This document shows, one piece after another, positions 45,419-53,107 of a stretch of 64,000 nucleotides of DNA. The notes below the pieces were generated by a model. That model worked only from the letters and a program-made list of their open reading frames with translations, was not told the DNA's origin and did no database searches. Both the position numbers and the translations under genes were made by a program. The first letter of the stretch is position 1. Every line of letters starts with the position of its first letter. Source of the stretch: CAVOKN01 sp963696505 (GTDB lineage Bacteria > Pseudomonadota > Gammaproteobacteria > Burkholderiales > Rhodocyclaceae); contig CAVOKN010000021.1 in NCBI GenBank assembly GCA_963696505.1, positions 176,925 through 240,924 on the forward strand. The letters run 5' to 3'.

Positions 45419-46483
45419 TCAAAAAGCGAAGTATTCCTCAAAGGCGATCCAGCCGCGGCGCTGGGTCGCATCGTCGTCGGCGGCGGGCGTCTGCCAGACC
45501 CAGGCCAGCGAATCGCGCACCCGCAGCGCCCGTTCGATCGTCGGACCGTAGATGTCGCGGAGCTCCTCGTCATAGTCGGCGAGGGCCGTCGCCCCCTTGA
45601 CGAAATACTCGGCCGCGGCTTCCCCGGCGCGCTCGCCCGACATCACCGCCGCGGCGATTCCCGCTCCGGTGATGGGATGGGTCAGTCCCGCCGCATCGCC
45701 GACGAACAGGATGTTCTCGAGTGCCAGTTTCTCGCGCATGCCGCCGACGGGAATCGCGCCACCGGTGCGGCGCCGTATCTCGGCCCCCACGGTGCCCTGG
45801 GCGACAAGCTGATCGAGCAGCTTGTCCAGCGGGTGCTTCGCGTCGCGCGTGAAATCGTAATCGATGCCTATCCCCAGATTGGCCTCCTGGCCGCGGGGGA
45901 ACAGCCAGGCATAGCCCCCCGGATACTCGCCGGAGAGCCAGATGGTCGTGTCCGGCATGTCGCACAGCAGGGGCACGGTGTACTGCCGCGAATGGACCAC
46001 CTTTTGCCGCCGAAGTCCAAGCAGATCGCCGACCTTGGAAAGCGGCCCGTCCGCCGCCACCAGCAGCTTGAAACGGATCACCTGCCAACCCTCGGCATCG
46101 CGCACCCGCGCCGTCCCTGCATCGACGTCCAGCTCCTCCAGCGTCGTGTGCACTCTGACTTCGGCGCCGGCCTCCTCGGCCATCGCGGCGAGTCCCTGAT
46201 CGAAGGCCGCACGGTCGATCATGTAGCCGGGGAAGGAGGAATGACGCACCTCCCCCGACGGCAGCACGCTGCGCATGCCGGCGACGTGCTGCTTCAGTAT
46301 TGCCTGGGAGCGGGCGAAGCGACCGACCGGAATCGGGATGAACTCCGCGCACTGCACCGGCACCCCGATCTGGCGCTTCTTTTCGACGGCGATCACGTGC
46401 AAGCCCCGCCGGGCAGCCGCCCAGGCAGCCGCCGCGCCGCCGGGCCCGAGGCCCACCACCAGAACATCGTACATCCCCTTCAT
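45419..46483 (-). CDS. lipT: LipT-like FAD-dependent oxidoreductase (geranylgeranyl reductase family)
   Basis: The 354-residue flavoprotein has the dinucleotide motif VVGLGPGGAAAAWAAARRGL at residues 8-28, GYMIDRAAFDQGLAAMAEEA, ADGPLSKVGDLLG and the second FAD motif FVGDAAGLTHPITGAGIAAA. General annotation would call it a geranylgeranyl reductase. Within a cluster of lbpA, lipS and a lipoate ligase it fits LipT, a flavoprotein found with the lipoate assembly genes of sulfur-oxidising bacteria. Its exact role there (perhaps supplying electrons) is not settled. The start overlaps the ligase stop by four bases. Confidence 0.8.
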   Translation of the reverse strand: MKGMYDVLVVGLGPGGAAAAWAAARRGLHVIAVEKKRQIGVPVQCAEFIPIPVGRFARSQAILKQHVAGMRSVLPSGEVRHSSFPGYMIDRAAFDQGLAAMAEEAGAEVRVHTTLEELDVDAGTARVRDAEGWQVIRFKLLVAADGPLSKVGDLLGLRRQKVVHSRQYTVPLLCDMPDTTIWLSGEYPGGYAWLFPRGQEANLGIGIDYDFTRDAKHPLDKLLDQLVAQGTVGAEIRRRTGGAIPVGGMREKLALENILFVGDAAGLTHPITGAGIAAAVMSGERAGEAAAEYFVKGATALADYDEELRDIYGPTIERALRVRDSLAWVWQTPAADDDATQRRGWIAFEEYFAF

Positions 46484-47553
46484 TGCGTCCCTTCCTGGCC
46501 GCCCGCCGCGGCGGCTTCGACGATTAGCGCAAAGTCGTCCGGCCGCAGCGCCAGCATGTCAACCGGCCTTCCCGCGAAAAACTCGCCGATGCGCTGGCGT
46601 GCCTGGGCCAGGGGCGCATCCTTCAGCGCAGCCTCCAGGTCTGCCACCGTGCGCCGCGGGCTGACAAAGAAGTCCCCCGTGAACCAGATCTGCCGGATCC
46701 GATCGGACGGCCGCTCGCAGGCGATTGCCACGCGCAACATGCCGCCCGGGAACTTGCGCAGCGCTTCCAGGATCGGCAGGTCGGCCTGTGGCTTGCGGAC
46801 CAGGTGGATCCATTCGTCGCCGTCGATTTCCGCCAGCGCATCGTCATAGAGCGCACGCTCGCCGTCTGTCAGCTCGCCTGGAATGAACTGCGCGTCGAAC
46901 TCGGCAGCGAAGGCATCCCGTATCCGCGCCTTCACGTCCGCCAGAGGCGGCGCGAAACCCAGCAGAGCGCGCAGATCGACCACCCGTTCGCGGGCATCGG
47001 CAATCGCCTTGTCGGCGATCTTCTCCGACGGAATGCGCAGGCAGCGCACCATGCGGGCGACATCGAATTCCACCAGCACCGTGCCCTGGTAGAGCAGCGC
47101 GTCGCCGTCGAAGGCGCCGCCGGTGCCGGAGATCTTGCGGCCGCCGACCTCGATGTCGTTGCGCGGCCGATAGCGCGCATCGACACCCAGGCTCGACAGG
47201 CCGCGCGCCGCCGCCTCGCAGATGCGGCGGGCGATCGCCCCCATGTCCCCACTGCCGGCGTCGTCCTTGCTCAGGTACAGCTCCCAGCCGAACTGCCCCT
47301 CGTCCATGTAGATCGCGCCGCCGCCGGTGATGCGGCGCTGGACGGCTATGCCCTGGGCCGTGCAATAGTCCAGGTCCAGTTCCTGCTCGGCACTCTGGTG
47401 GTAGCCCAGCAGGGCGCTAGGCCGGAACTGGAGGAAGCGCAGCGTGCTCGGGCTGTCGCCGCGCTTGCGCGACTCCAGCAGCGCCCGGTTCAGGGCGAAG
47501 TTCTCCGCCGCGCGCCGCACACCGGTGTCGATCGCTCGCCAGCGCCGACTCAT
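46480..47553 (-). CDS. Fused lipoate-protein ligase, sLpl(AB) type
   Basis: The 357-residue protein belongs to the BPL/LPL family, with RPSALLGYHQSAEQELDLDY, ITGGGAIYMDEGQFGWELYL and the Lys-containing KISGTGGAFDGDALLYQGTV. A C-terminal accessory (LplB-like) domain follows. It attaches lipoate or octanoate to a lysine of a lipoate-binding protein. Here the target should be LbpA, encoded two genes upstream. It lies 10 bases after a radical SAM gene and overlaps lipT. The assignment to the sulfur-oxidiser-specific sLpl(AB) rests on context and on the A+B fusion. Confidence 0.82.
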   Translation of the reverse strand: MSRRWRAIDTGVRRAAENFALNRALLESRKRGDSPSTLRFLQFRPSALLGYHQSAEQELDLDYCTAQGIAVQRRITGGGAIYMDEGQFGWELYLSKDDAGSGDMGAIARRICEAAARGLSSLGVDARYRPRNDIEVGGRKISGTGGAFDGDALLYQGTVLVEFDVARMVRCLRIPSEKIADKAIADARERVVDLRALLGFAPPLADVKARIRDAFAAEFDAQFIPGELTDGERALYDDALAEIDGDEWIHLVRKPQADLPILEALRKFPGGMLRVAIACERPSDRIRQIWFTGDFFVSPRRTVADLEAALKDAPLAQARQRIGEFFAGRPVDMLALRPDDFALIVEAAAAGGQEGTQ

Positions 47554-47563
47554 TCCGGATGGC

Positions 47564-48715
47564 TCAGGCGCGGCAGCCGCCGCCGGCGGCCACGACCTTG
47601 ATGCCGTGCAGGCTGGGCGCCGTGCGCTTGCGCCGCTCCTGCTCGATGATGACCTGGATGTCGAGGCGGATGCCCGAGGGGTCCGATTCCAGCGCCATCA
47701 CCTCGTCGCCGATGGCGATCGAACAGCAGGCCGGCGTCACCCGCAGGTCGCGGCCGAGGCGCGCCGCCAGCTCGACCATTCCCTCCGCCGGGTGGGCGAT
47801 CCCATTCAAGCCTGCCAGGACCGCATAGGCGTCGATCTCCTGCTTGGCGCGGCCGGCCGGGCGCGCGCAGCCGAGCAGCAGCGGAATGTCCGGCAGCGCC
47901 TCGCGGGCGTCGATGAAGAAACGTCCGACCTCGTGGCTGTCGGGAACGACGAAGGGACGATGGGGCGGCGCGTAGAACGGCATGACCACCACCAGCACCA
48001 GCGCGGAAGGCGGGTGGCGGCGTACCATCTCCAGCGCATTCCATTCGCCCAGCAGGCGGCCGTAGTGCAGCCCGATCACGATGTGCGGCACCACCTTGAG
48101 CGAGGTGGCGGTGAGGTGGTCCAGCGATTCCTCGAAATCCGCCACCGGCCGCTTCAGGTGATAGACCTGCTGCACCGTGTCCTGGGCGCCGATGACGTCG
48201 AGCATCGCCACATCGAGGCCCGAGTCCTCCATGCGCAGGGCCGCATCGCGATCCACCAGCGCGGTGTGGATGGCGACTTTGAAACCGGGGAAGGCATCCT
48301 TGATGCGCCGGATGACAGGGTAATAGGGGTCGTACTCGACCTCGTCCCGGTGATTGGAGCCGCCGGTAAGCAGCATGCCCTGGGCGCCGGCGCCTATCTG
48401 CTCATTGACGGCCCGCCACAGCGCATCCGGGGTGGTCGCCGCGATCATCGGCTCCAGCACCTTGGCCTTGCAGTGGTCGCACTGCAGCTTGCATTCGCCG
48501 CCGGTGATCGAGATCGCCGGCCACGCCCCCTTGGAACAGGACGCGAGTTCGCTGCTGGCATAGCTCTTGAAGGTCGGCGTGTAAAAGTTGATCGCGCCGA
48601 CGCGCCGGCCCTGCAGTGCAGCGTAGCGCTGCTGCATCGCGCTCACCAGGTCGGACTCCAGGGCTAGGTCTTCCAGCGCCTCGACCTGGGAAAATATGCC
48701 TTGCCAGTCTGACAT
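47564..48715 (-). CDS. Radical SAM protein of the LipS1/LipS2 lipoate-assembly type
   Basis: This 383-residue protein has the [4Fe-4S]-AdoMet motif CKLQCDHCKAKVLEPM near residue 74, a TIM-barrel-type core, and extra Cys near the ends (SCSKGAWPAIS, PACCSIAIG, GGGCRA). Two distinct radical SAM proteins are encoded in this cluster, as known for the LipS1/LipS2 lipoate synthesis route in which each inserts one sulfur. Which of the two this is cannot be fixed by eye. It lies 101 bases after lbpA. Confidence 0.8.
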   Translation of the reverse strand: MSDWQGIFSQVEALEDLALESDLVSAMQQRYAALQGRRVGAINFYTPTFKSYASSELASCSKGAWPAISITGGECKLQCDHCKAKVLEPMIAATTPDALWRAVNEQIGAGAQGMLLTGGSNHRDEVEYDPYYPVIRRIKDAFPGFKVAIHTALVDRDAALRMEDSGLDVAMLDVIGAQDTVQQVYHLKRPVADFEESLDHLTATSLKVVPHIVIGLHYGRLLGEWNALEMVRRHPPSALVLVVVMPFYAPPHRPFVVPDSHEVGRFFIDAREALPDIPLLLGCARPAGRAKQEIDAYAVLAGLNGIAHPAEGMVELAARLGRDLRVTPACCSIAIGDEVMALESDPSGIRLDIQVIIEQERRKRTAPSLHGIKVVAAGGGCRA

Positions 48716-48816
48716 GCGATCCCCGTCCCGGCCGCTGCCACACGCGCCGAGGGCGTTGCGGATTGCGGGTCAGTGCGGGGCGGCGGCGGGCCGCCGCCCG
48801 GAGAAAAAACCTGAGA

Positions 48817-49254
48817 TCAGCAGCCGGCGAAGCCGTCGGCGTTCATCTTGGCTTCGAAGGCGCCGGTGATCGCGCCGCCGGTGATCAGCGTGGCGGCTTC
48901 GGCATCCCATTGCGTGGGCTTGAGTTTGGCCAGCCAGCCGTTGCCGTAGGGATCGGCGTTGATGGTGCCCGGCTTGCCTGCAACAGCGTCGTTGGTGGCG
49001 ACGATCTCGCCGGTGACCGGGGTCTTCACCGGTCCTACCCATTTGCCCGACTCCACGGTGGCAACCGACTTGTCCTTGTCGATTGCCTTGCCCGGTTTCT
49101 TGGGCGTGTAGGCCACGACTTCGCCGGCGAGGTTGCAGGCATAGGCGGTCATGCCCACCGTCACCGTGCCGTCTGCTTCCTTGCGCACCCAGGTGTTGTT
49201 CTCGACGTTGTAGAAAAGGTCATCCGGCAGATTGCAGTTGCGAACCACAGCCAT
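48817..49254 (-). CDS. lbpA: Lipoate-binding protein LbpA (GcvH-like)
   Basis: The 145-residue protein has the H-protein fold. The lipoylation site is Lys71 in ATVESGKWVGPVKTP; GcvH has the same ESVKA/ESGKW hairpin. The N-terminal MAVVRNCNLPDDLFYNVENN and the absence of other glycine-cleavage genes point to LbpA, which carries sulfur intermediates for the sHdr-type sulfane oxidation complex. GGGAG precedes the ATG at 49254. It heads the operon of lbpA, radical SAM, ligase, lipT and radical SAM genes. The C-terminal NADGFAGC adds a late Cys. Confidence 0.88.
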   Translation of the reverse strand: MAVVRNCNLPDDLFYNVENNTWVRKEADGTVTVGMTAYACNLAGEVVAYTPKKPGKAIDKDKSVATVESGKWVGPVKTPVTGEIVATNDAVAGKPGTINADPYGNGWLAKLKPTQWDAEAATLITGGAITGAFEAKMNADGFAGC

Positions 49255-49567
49255 TTGATACTCCCTGTGAACGAGTCGTGATGGAAGAAAGCGGTCTAGT
49301 CGACGGACAGAATCGAGCAGGGGAGAGATGCACGGCACCAGACACCCGGGCCGGCACTCTCGGCGGCCGACATTCTATACCTCGCGCGCGGCGGTTTCCA
49401 TGGCGGGTCGCGGCGCATTCGGCCGCGCCGGCAAACTGGGCGCGGTAGCGGCGATCCCCCTTCGGAAAAGGGGATAAGCCGATCGCTCAGCCTTCGGATC
49501 GGGGTCGGAATCTGATCGAAGGAGCGCCCGCCGGCCAACCCTACGTGCCGGCGGGAATGGGCAAGAC
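49255..49567. other. Intergenic region between tusA and lbpA
   Basis: No supported gene lies in these 313 bases. It probably contains the lbpA promoter and the end of the tusA transcript. A hairpin (ATCCCC with GGGGAT, loop CTTCGGAAAA region) lies near 49445-49470 but lacks a T-tract, so it is not called as a terminator. Confidence 0.5.
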
Positions 49568-49795
49568 TTACTTGCGCTTGATGAAGAACTCGAATTCCTT
49601 GTTGTTCTCGGCCTGGGACAGCAGCTCGTTGCCGGTCTGCTTGGCAAAGGCCTGGAAGTCCTTCACCGAACCCGGGTCAGTGGCGACGATGCGCAGCACC
49701 TGGCCGCTCTGCATCTCGGTCAGCGCCTTCTTTGCGCGCAGGATCGGCAGTGGGCAGTTCAGGCCACGGGCATCCAGCTCTTTGTCGAAATTCAT
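49568..49795 (-). CDS. tusA: Sulfur carrier protein TusA
   Basis: TusA carries persulfide sulfur between sulfurtransferases and acceptors. The 75-residue protein has the DARGLNCPLPILRAKKAL motif with active Cys14 in the CPxP box, and the usual length and fold. In sulfur oxidisers TusA hands sulfur from rhodanese or DsrE-type proteins to the oxidising complexes; lbpA lies downstream and a DsrE-family gene is 5.4 kb away. A weak Shine-Dalgarno region precedes the ATG. Confidence 0.93.
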   Translation of the reverse strand: MNFDKELDARGLNCPLPILRAKKALTEMQSGQVLRIVATDPGSVKDFQAFAKQTGNELLSQAENNKEFEFFIKRK

Positions 49796-49924
49796 TTCTC
49801 ATCCTCTCGCTTGGTTGATGAAAGTCGCAATGCGGGCCGAAGTGTCGTACGTTCGACGCAATCCGGTCCACCCCACTGTCGAAATGGGTATTTGAGCGTT
49901 CATTAATATTCTAATCATCCGTTT

Positions 49925-50113
49925 GCGCCCCCGCTTTGTCAATCGCTTTCTCCCGCGCGACCCCTGTTGGATCGCCTGGAAACAGTGATATTGCGGATGA
50001 TCGGCCTGCGCAAAAAAGAACCCGCAATCGGCCAGCAAGCCGGCATACTGGGTCAGGAAGGCAGCGAATAATATCACCGCCGGCAGGCTTGCCAATCCTC
50101 CGCCGGGCAGCAA
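49925..50113 (-). pseudogene. Possible remnant of a DmsC/SoeC-like membrane anchor
   Basis: On the minus strand the region encodes LPAVILFAAFLTQYAGLLAD and then CGFFFAQADHPQYHCFQAIQ. This resembles the last helix and C-terminus of DmsC/SoeC-type anchors of molybdoenzymes, where a helix ending in a FFFAxARHPQN-like segment is typical. The upstream part is interrupted, and no complete gene or A/B subunits are present. If correct, it is debris of a sulfite-oxidising soeABC or dmsABC locus. The resemblance is from memory of the family and short. Confidence 0.35.
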
Positions 50114-50333
50114 CTACTGCAGCGCAGACCGATCCGAGCCGACGGCCTGTATGGTGCAGCGCGAGACCGCTGGCAAGCATGTCGATATTAGTATTCACCG
50201 ATATGCTCGGGCATAATCCGCGCCGCGCCCAACCAGTGTTTCTTATTCTCCGATCAGCGACGGTGATTGTTGCCCGGCAGCGCGCCGCGTAGACTCGGCG
50301 CTCCACAGCGACTGACTTTTGCGAGAAACGTCC

Positions 50334-50741
50334 ATGACAACAGAGAACCCCGGCTTCGACGCGCGCGAGCGGCGCGCGGTGGAGGCCTCCATGATCTACC
50401 GCTACGGCCAACTGGTGGAACTGAAGGACGCCGAGGTGGAGTTGAAGCTCGTTCCGGGCAAGGACGACCTCACCACCGTGCCCGCAGTGTACTGGAATGA
50501 ACGCGACGTGCAGTTCGTGGTGTGCAAGCTGGGCGCGGGGCGCTACCGCTCCTACTTCTTCTACACCGAGGAGGAGCAGTACCGCATCGGCGAGAACGAT
50601 TACGATGTCATCGAGGACTGCGTGCGCAACCTGCTGCAGCTCCAGATGGACCACGAAACGCTGCTCAAGGGCAGATTCCCCAAGAGCCTGGGCAAGGCTT
50701 CGGGCGACGAAGAGGAATACCTCGGCCCGATCATCATCTGA
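50334..50741 (+). CDS. Conserved hypothetical protein upstream of qmoA
   Basis: This 135-residue acidic protein (start MTTENPGFDARERRAVEASM) has YRYGQLVELKDAEVELKLV, PAVYWNERDVQFVVCKLGAG and YFFYTEEEQYRIGENDYDVI, without membrane segments, signal peptide or cofactor motifs. It looks like a small alpha/beta protein. It is followed 8 bases later by another small gene in the same direction and lies 1 kb upstream of qmoA. I do not recognise the family. Confidence 0.65.
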   Translation: MTTENPGFDARERRAVEASMIYRYGQLVELKDAEVELKLVPGKDDLTTVPAVYWNERDVQFVVCKLGAGRYRSYFFYTEEEQYRIGENDYDVIEDCVRNLLQLQMDHETLLKGRFPKSLGKASGDEEEYLGPIII

Positions 50742-50749
50742 GCCGCGCC

Positions 50750-50971
50750 ATGACCCTGGACAAAGCGCGCCAGTTGCTCGCCGTGCAGGCCGACTTCGGC
50801 GGCTCCTACAATGCCAATGCTGCCAAACTGATCCTTGCCGAAGTCGACCGCGAGCACGGTCAAGGCGCGGTGGACCGGCTGATCCGCGAACTGCGTCTGG
50901 ACGAAATCTTCGGCTTCGCCCCCGGCACCGAGTTCAAGGGCAGCCTTACCGTAAAGAGCAAATTCTCCTGA
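50750..50971 (+). CDS. Small conserved hypothetical protein
   Basis: The 73-residue protein (MTLDKARQLLAVQADFGGSY, NANAAKLILAEVDREHGQGA, then VDRLIRELRLDEIFGFAPGT) is predicted mainly helical and cytoplasmic. It follows the preceding hypothetical gene by 8 bases and so is probably cotranscribed. The ATG has no strong Shine-Dalgarno. The family is unrecognised; the coding pattern and the absence of a competing frame support it. Confidence 0.6.
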   Translation: MTLDKARQLLAVQADFGGSYNANAAKLILAEVDREHGQGAVDRLIRELRLDEIFGFAPGTEFKGSLTVKSKFS

Positions 50972-51042
50972 ACCACTGCTTGCGACCCATATCGCCGCCA
51001 AAGCCCTACCGAGCCCGAGGTTCGCTACCGATCCACCCGCCC

Positions 51043-51555
51043 ATGAAGATCTGCATCGTTTCCGACAGCCACGACAACGCCAGCCTGCTCACCGCCGCCG
51101 TGGAACAGGCCAAGGCCCAGGGCGCCCAGGCGGTGCTCCATTGCGGCGACGTGATAGGCGCCAACACCCTGCGTCAAGCGCTCAAGCTCGGCCTCCCGAT
51201 CCACGTGGTGCATGGCAACAATCTCGGCGACCCCAGCGCCTTCTACGGGCTGGCCGCCAAGTACGAAAGTCAGCTCCGGTACTACGGCGCCGACGCCGAC
51301 TTCAAACTTGCCGGCCGCCGCATCTGCCTCGTCCATTACCCCCACTATGGCCGTGCCTTTGCAGCCACCGGCGATTTCGACCTGGTGTGCTGCGGCCACA
51401 GCCACGAGGCGGAGATCCTCACCGAGCCGAACATCAAGGGCGGCGCGACATGGCTGGTCAACCCCGGCACGGTGGCAGGACTGGCGGCCCCGGCAACCTA
51501 TGTGCTGGGCGACCTCGGAACCATGGAGTTCGCTCTCCACGAACTGCCGAAATAA
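51043..51555 (+). CDS. YfcE/MJ0936-type metallophosphoesterase
   Basis: The 170-residue protein has all five metallophosphoesterase blocks: CIVSDSHDNAS (D and H ligands), VLHCGDVIG, HVVHGNNLGD, LVHYPHYG and CCGHSHEAEI, then NPGTVAG. The family hydrolyses phosphodiesters with a dimetal centre in the cytoplasm; the in vivo substrate is unknown. It is 71 bases after the preceding hypothetical gene and ends 161 bases before qmoA. Confidence 0.88.
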   Translation: MKICIVSDSHDNASLLTAAVEQAKAQGAQAVLHCGDVIGANTLRQALKLGLPIHVVHGNNLGDPSAFYGLAAKYESQLRYYGADADFKLAGRRICLVHYPHYGRAFAATGDFDLVCCGHSHEAEILTEPNIKGGATWLVNPGTVAGLAAPATYVLGDLGTMEFALHELPK

Positions 51556-51716
51556 GCAAACGCTGAAGAAACCCCACGACCCGATCAAATTTGGGGCTTC
51601 AATCCTCACATAGGTAAATTCATCCCGCGGCCTTTGGCACGGCGCCGCCCTTGCGGCTGTAGAATTCGGCCTCTTTCGTCTGCACCTAGCTAGTAGGCAA
51701 TCGTCAAGGAGGCCTG

Positions 51717-53006
51717 ATGTCAGGTTCTATTGCAACCAACCAGACCATTCTGGTCGTCGGCGGCGGCATCAGCGGCATGACCGCGGCGCTGGAATCTGCG
51801 GAGTGCGGCAAGCAAGTCATCCTCACGGAAAAGGATGCCACCCTGGGCGGGCGCACCGCGCTGCTCTACCGCTACTTCCCCAAGCTGTGCCACCCCACCT
51901 GCGGCCTCGAGATCAACCTGCGCCGCATCAAGGCCAACCGCAATCTGCGCGTCATGACGATGACCGAGGTGGTGAAGATCACCGGCAGCCGCGGCGACTA
52001 CACCGCGACCCTGCGCATCGCGCCCCGCTATGTCAATGACAAGTGCACCGGCTGCGGCGACTGCGCCCAGGCGGTGACGAGCGAAGTGCCGAACCCGTAC
52101 AACTACGGCCTGAACAAGATCAAGGCCGCCTACCTGCCGCACGCCATGGCCTACCCGCAGCGCTACGTGCTCGATCCGTCGATCGTCGGCACGCCCGAGG
52201 GCGAGAAGGCCAAGGCCGCGTGCAAGGTCGGTGCGATTGACCTCGCGATGAAGGAAGAAACGGTCGAACTGAAAGTCGGCGCAGTCATCTGGGCCACCGG
52301 CTGGAAACCCTACGATGCGGCCAAGATCCAGCCTTACGGCTACGACCGCTTTGCCAACGTCATTACCAGCGTGGAGTTCGAGCGCCTCGCCGATCCCCAC
52401 GGCCCGACCGGCGGCAAGATCCTGCGCCCCGGCGACGGCAAGGAGGCGAAGAACGTCGCCTTCATCCAGTGCGCCGGCTCGCGCGACGAGAACCACCTGC
52501 GCCACTGCTCGCGCATCTGCTGCATGGCCTCGCTCAAGCAGACCAACTATGTGCGCGAAGCCTTCGGCGACCAGGGCACGTCCACCATCTACTACATCGA
52601 CATCCGCGCCATCGATCGCTTCGAGGACTTCTACCAGAAGGTGCAGAAGGATCCCACGGTGAAGTTCGTCAAGTCGAAGGTCGCCAAGATCGTGCAGGAC
52701 GCCAAGACCGGCAACCCGATCCTGCACGGCGTCGACACCGAGGGCTATCACCGCTATGCCACCGAGCACGACCTGGTGGTGCTGGCGATCGGCATGGAAC
52801 CCAGCGTCAAGGGCGCCCAGGTGCCGGCCGAAGTGATCGCGGATTCCAGCGGCTTCATCGAGGGCTCGGCGGACGGCGGCATCTTCGGCGCCGGCTGCGC
52901 CCAGGCGCCGCTGGACGTGAATCGCGCCGTTCAGGGCGCGACCGCCGCGGCGCTGCGCGCGATCCAGGTGGTCAACAGGACCGCCGGTGCCGAGGTGACG
53001 GCATGA
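51717..53006 (+). CDS. qmoA: QmoA, HdrA-like flavoprotein subunit of the Qmo complex
   Basis: The 429-residue protein has an FAD site VVGGGISGMTAALES near residue 15, the HdrA-family CHPTCGLEINLRRIK near 58, and Cys ligands CTGCGDC at 110-116 with a further Cys near 168. Motif FIQCAGSRDENHLRHCSRIC is typical of HdrA/QmoA. It belongs to the Qmo complex that moves electrons between APS reductase and the quinone pool; in sulfur oxidisers the flow is reverse to that in sulfate reducers. AAGGAGG precedes the ATG by 6 bases. It opens the operon with qmoB, hdrC and hdrB. Confidence 0.93.
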   Translation: MSGSIATNQTILVVGGGISGMTAALESAECGKQVILTEKDATLGGRTALLYRYFPKLCHPTCGLEINLRRIKANRNLRVMTMTEVVKITGSRGDYTATLRIAPRYVNDKCTGCGDCAQAVTSEVPNPYNYGLNKIKAAYLPHAMAYPQRYVLDPSIVGTPEGEKAKAACKVGAIDLAMKEETVELKVGAVIWATGWKPYDAAKIQPYGYDRFANVITSVEFERLADPHGPTGGKILRPGDGKEAKNVAFIQCAGSRDENHLRHCSRICCMASLKQTNYVREAFGDQGTSTIYYIDIRAIDRFEDFYQKVQKDPTVKFVKSKVAKIVQDAKTGNPILHGVDTEGYHRYATEHDLVVLAIGMEPSVKGAQVPAEVIADSSGFIEGSADGGIFGAGCAQAPLDVNRAVQGATAAALRAIQVVNRTAGAEVTA

Positions 53007-53019
53007 CTCTGATGAATTC

Positions 53020-53070
53020 CACCCTCACCCCCTGCCCCTCTCCCGTCGATGGAGAGGGGAGCTTCGAGCG
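53020..53070. repeat. Intercistronic palindromic repeat between qmoA and qmoB
   Basis: The gap between qmoA and qmoB contains CCCTCACCCCCTGCCCCTCT followed by CCCGTCGATGGAGAGGGGAG, in which CTCTCC and GGAGAG can pair. The same motif family recurs at 55992-56040 and 62034-62080, so it is a dispersed genomic repeat placed between genes of the operon. Confidence 0.7.
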
Positions 53071-53107
53071 CGCCTGCGGCGCGCGAATCGCACTGGAGGC
53101 CGCATAA

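Noticed and set aside
45419..46483. Geranylgeranyl reductase for carotenoid or chlorophyll synthesis
   Set aside because: No pigment genes in the window; tight coupling to the lipoate ligase gene indicates the LipT-like role.
48817..49254. Glycine cleavage H protein
   Set aside because: No gcvT or gcvP nearby, a distinct N-terminus, and a neighbourhood of lipoate assembly and sulfur genes make LbpA more likely.
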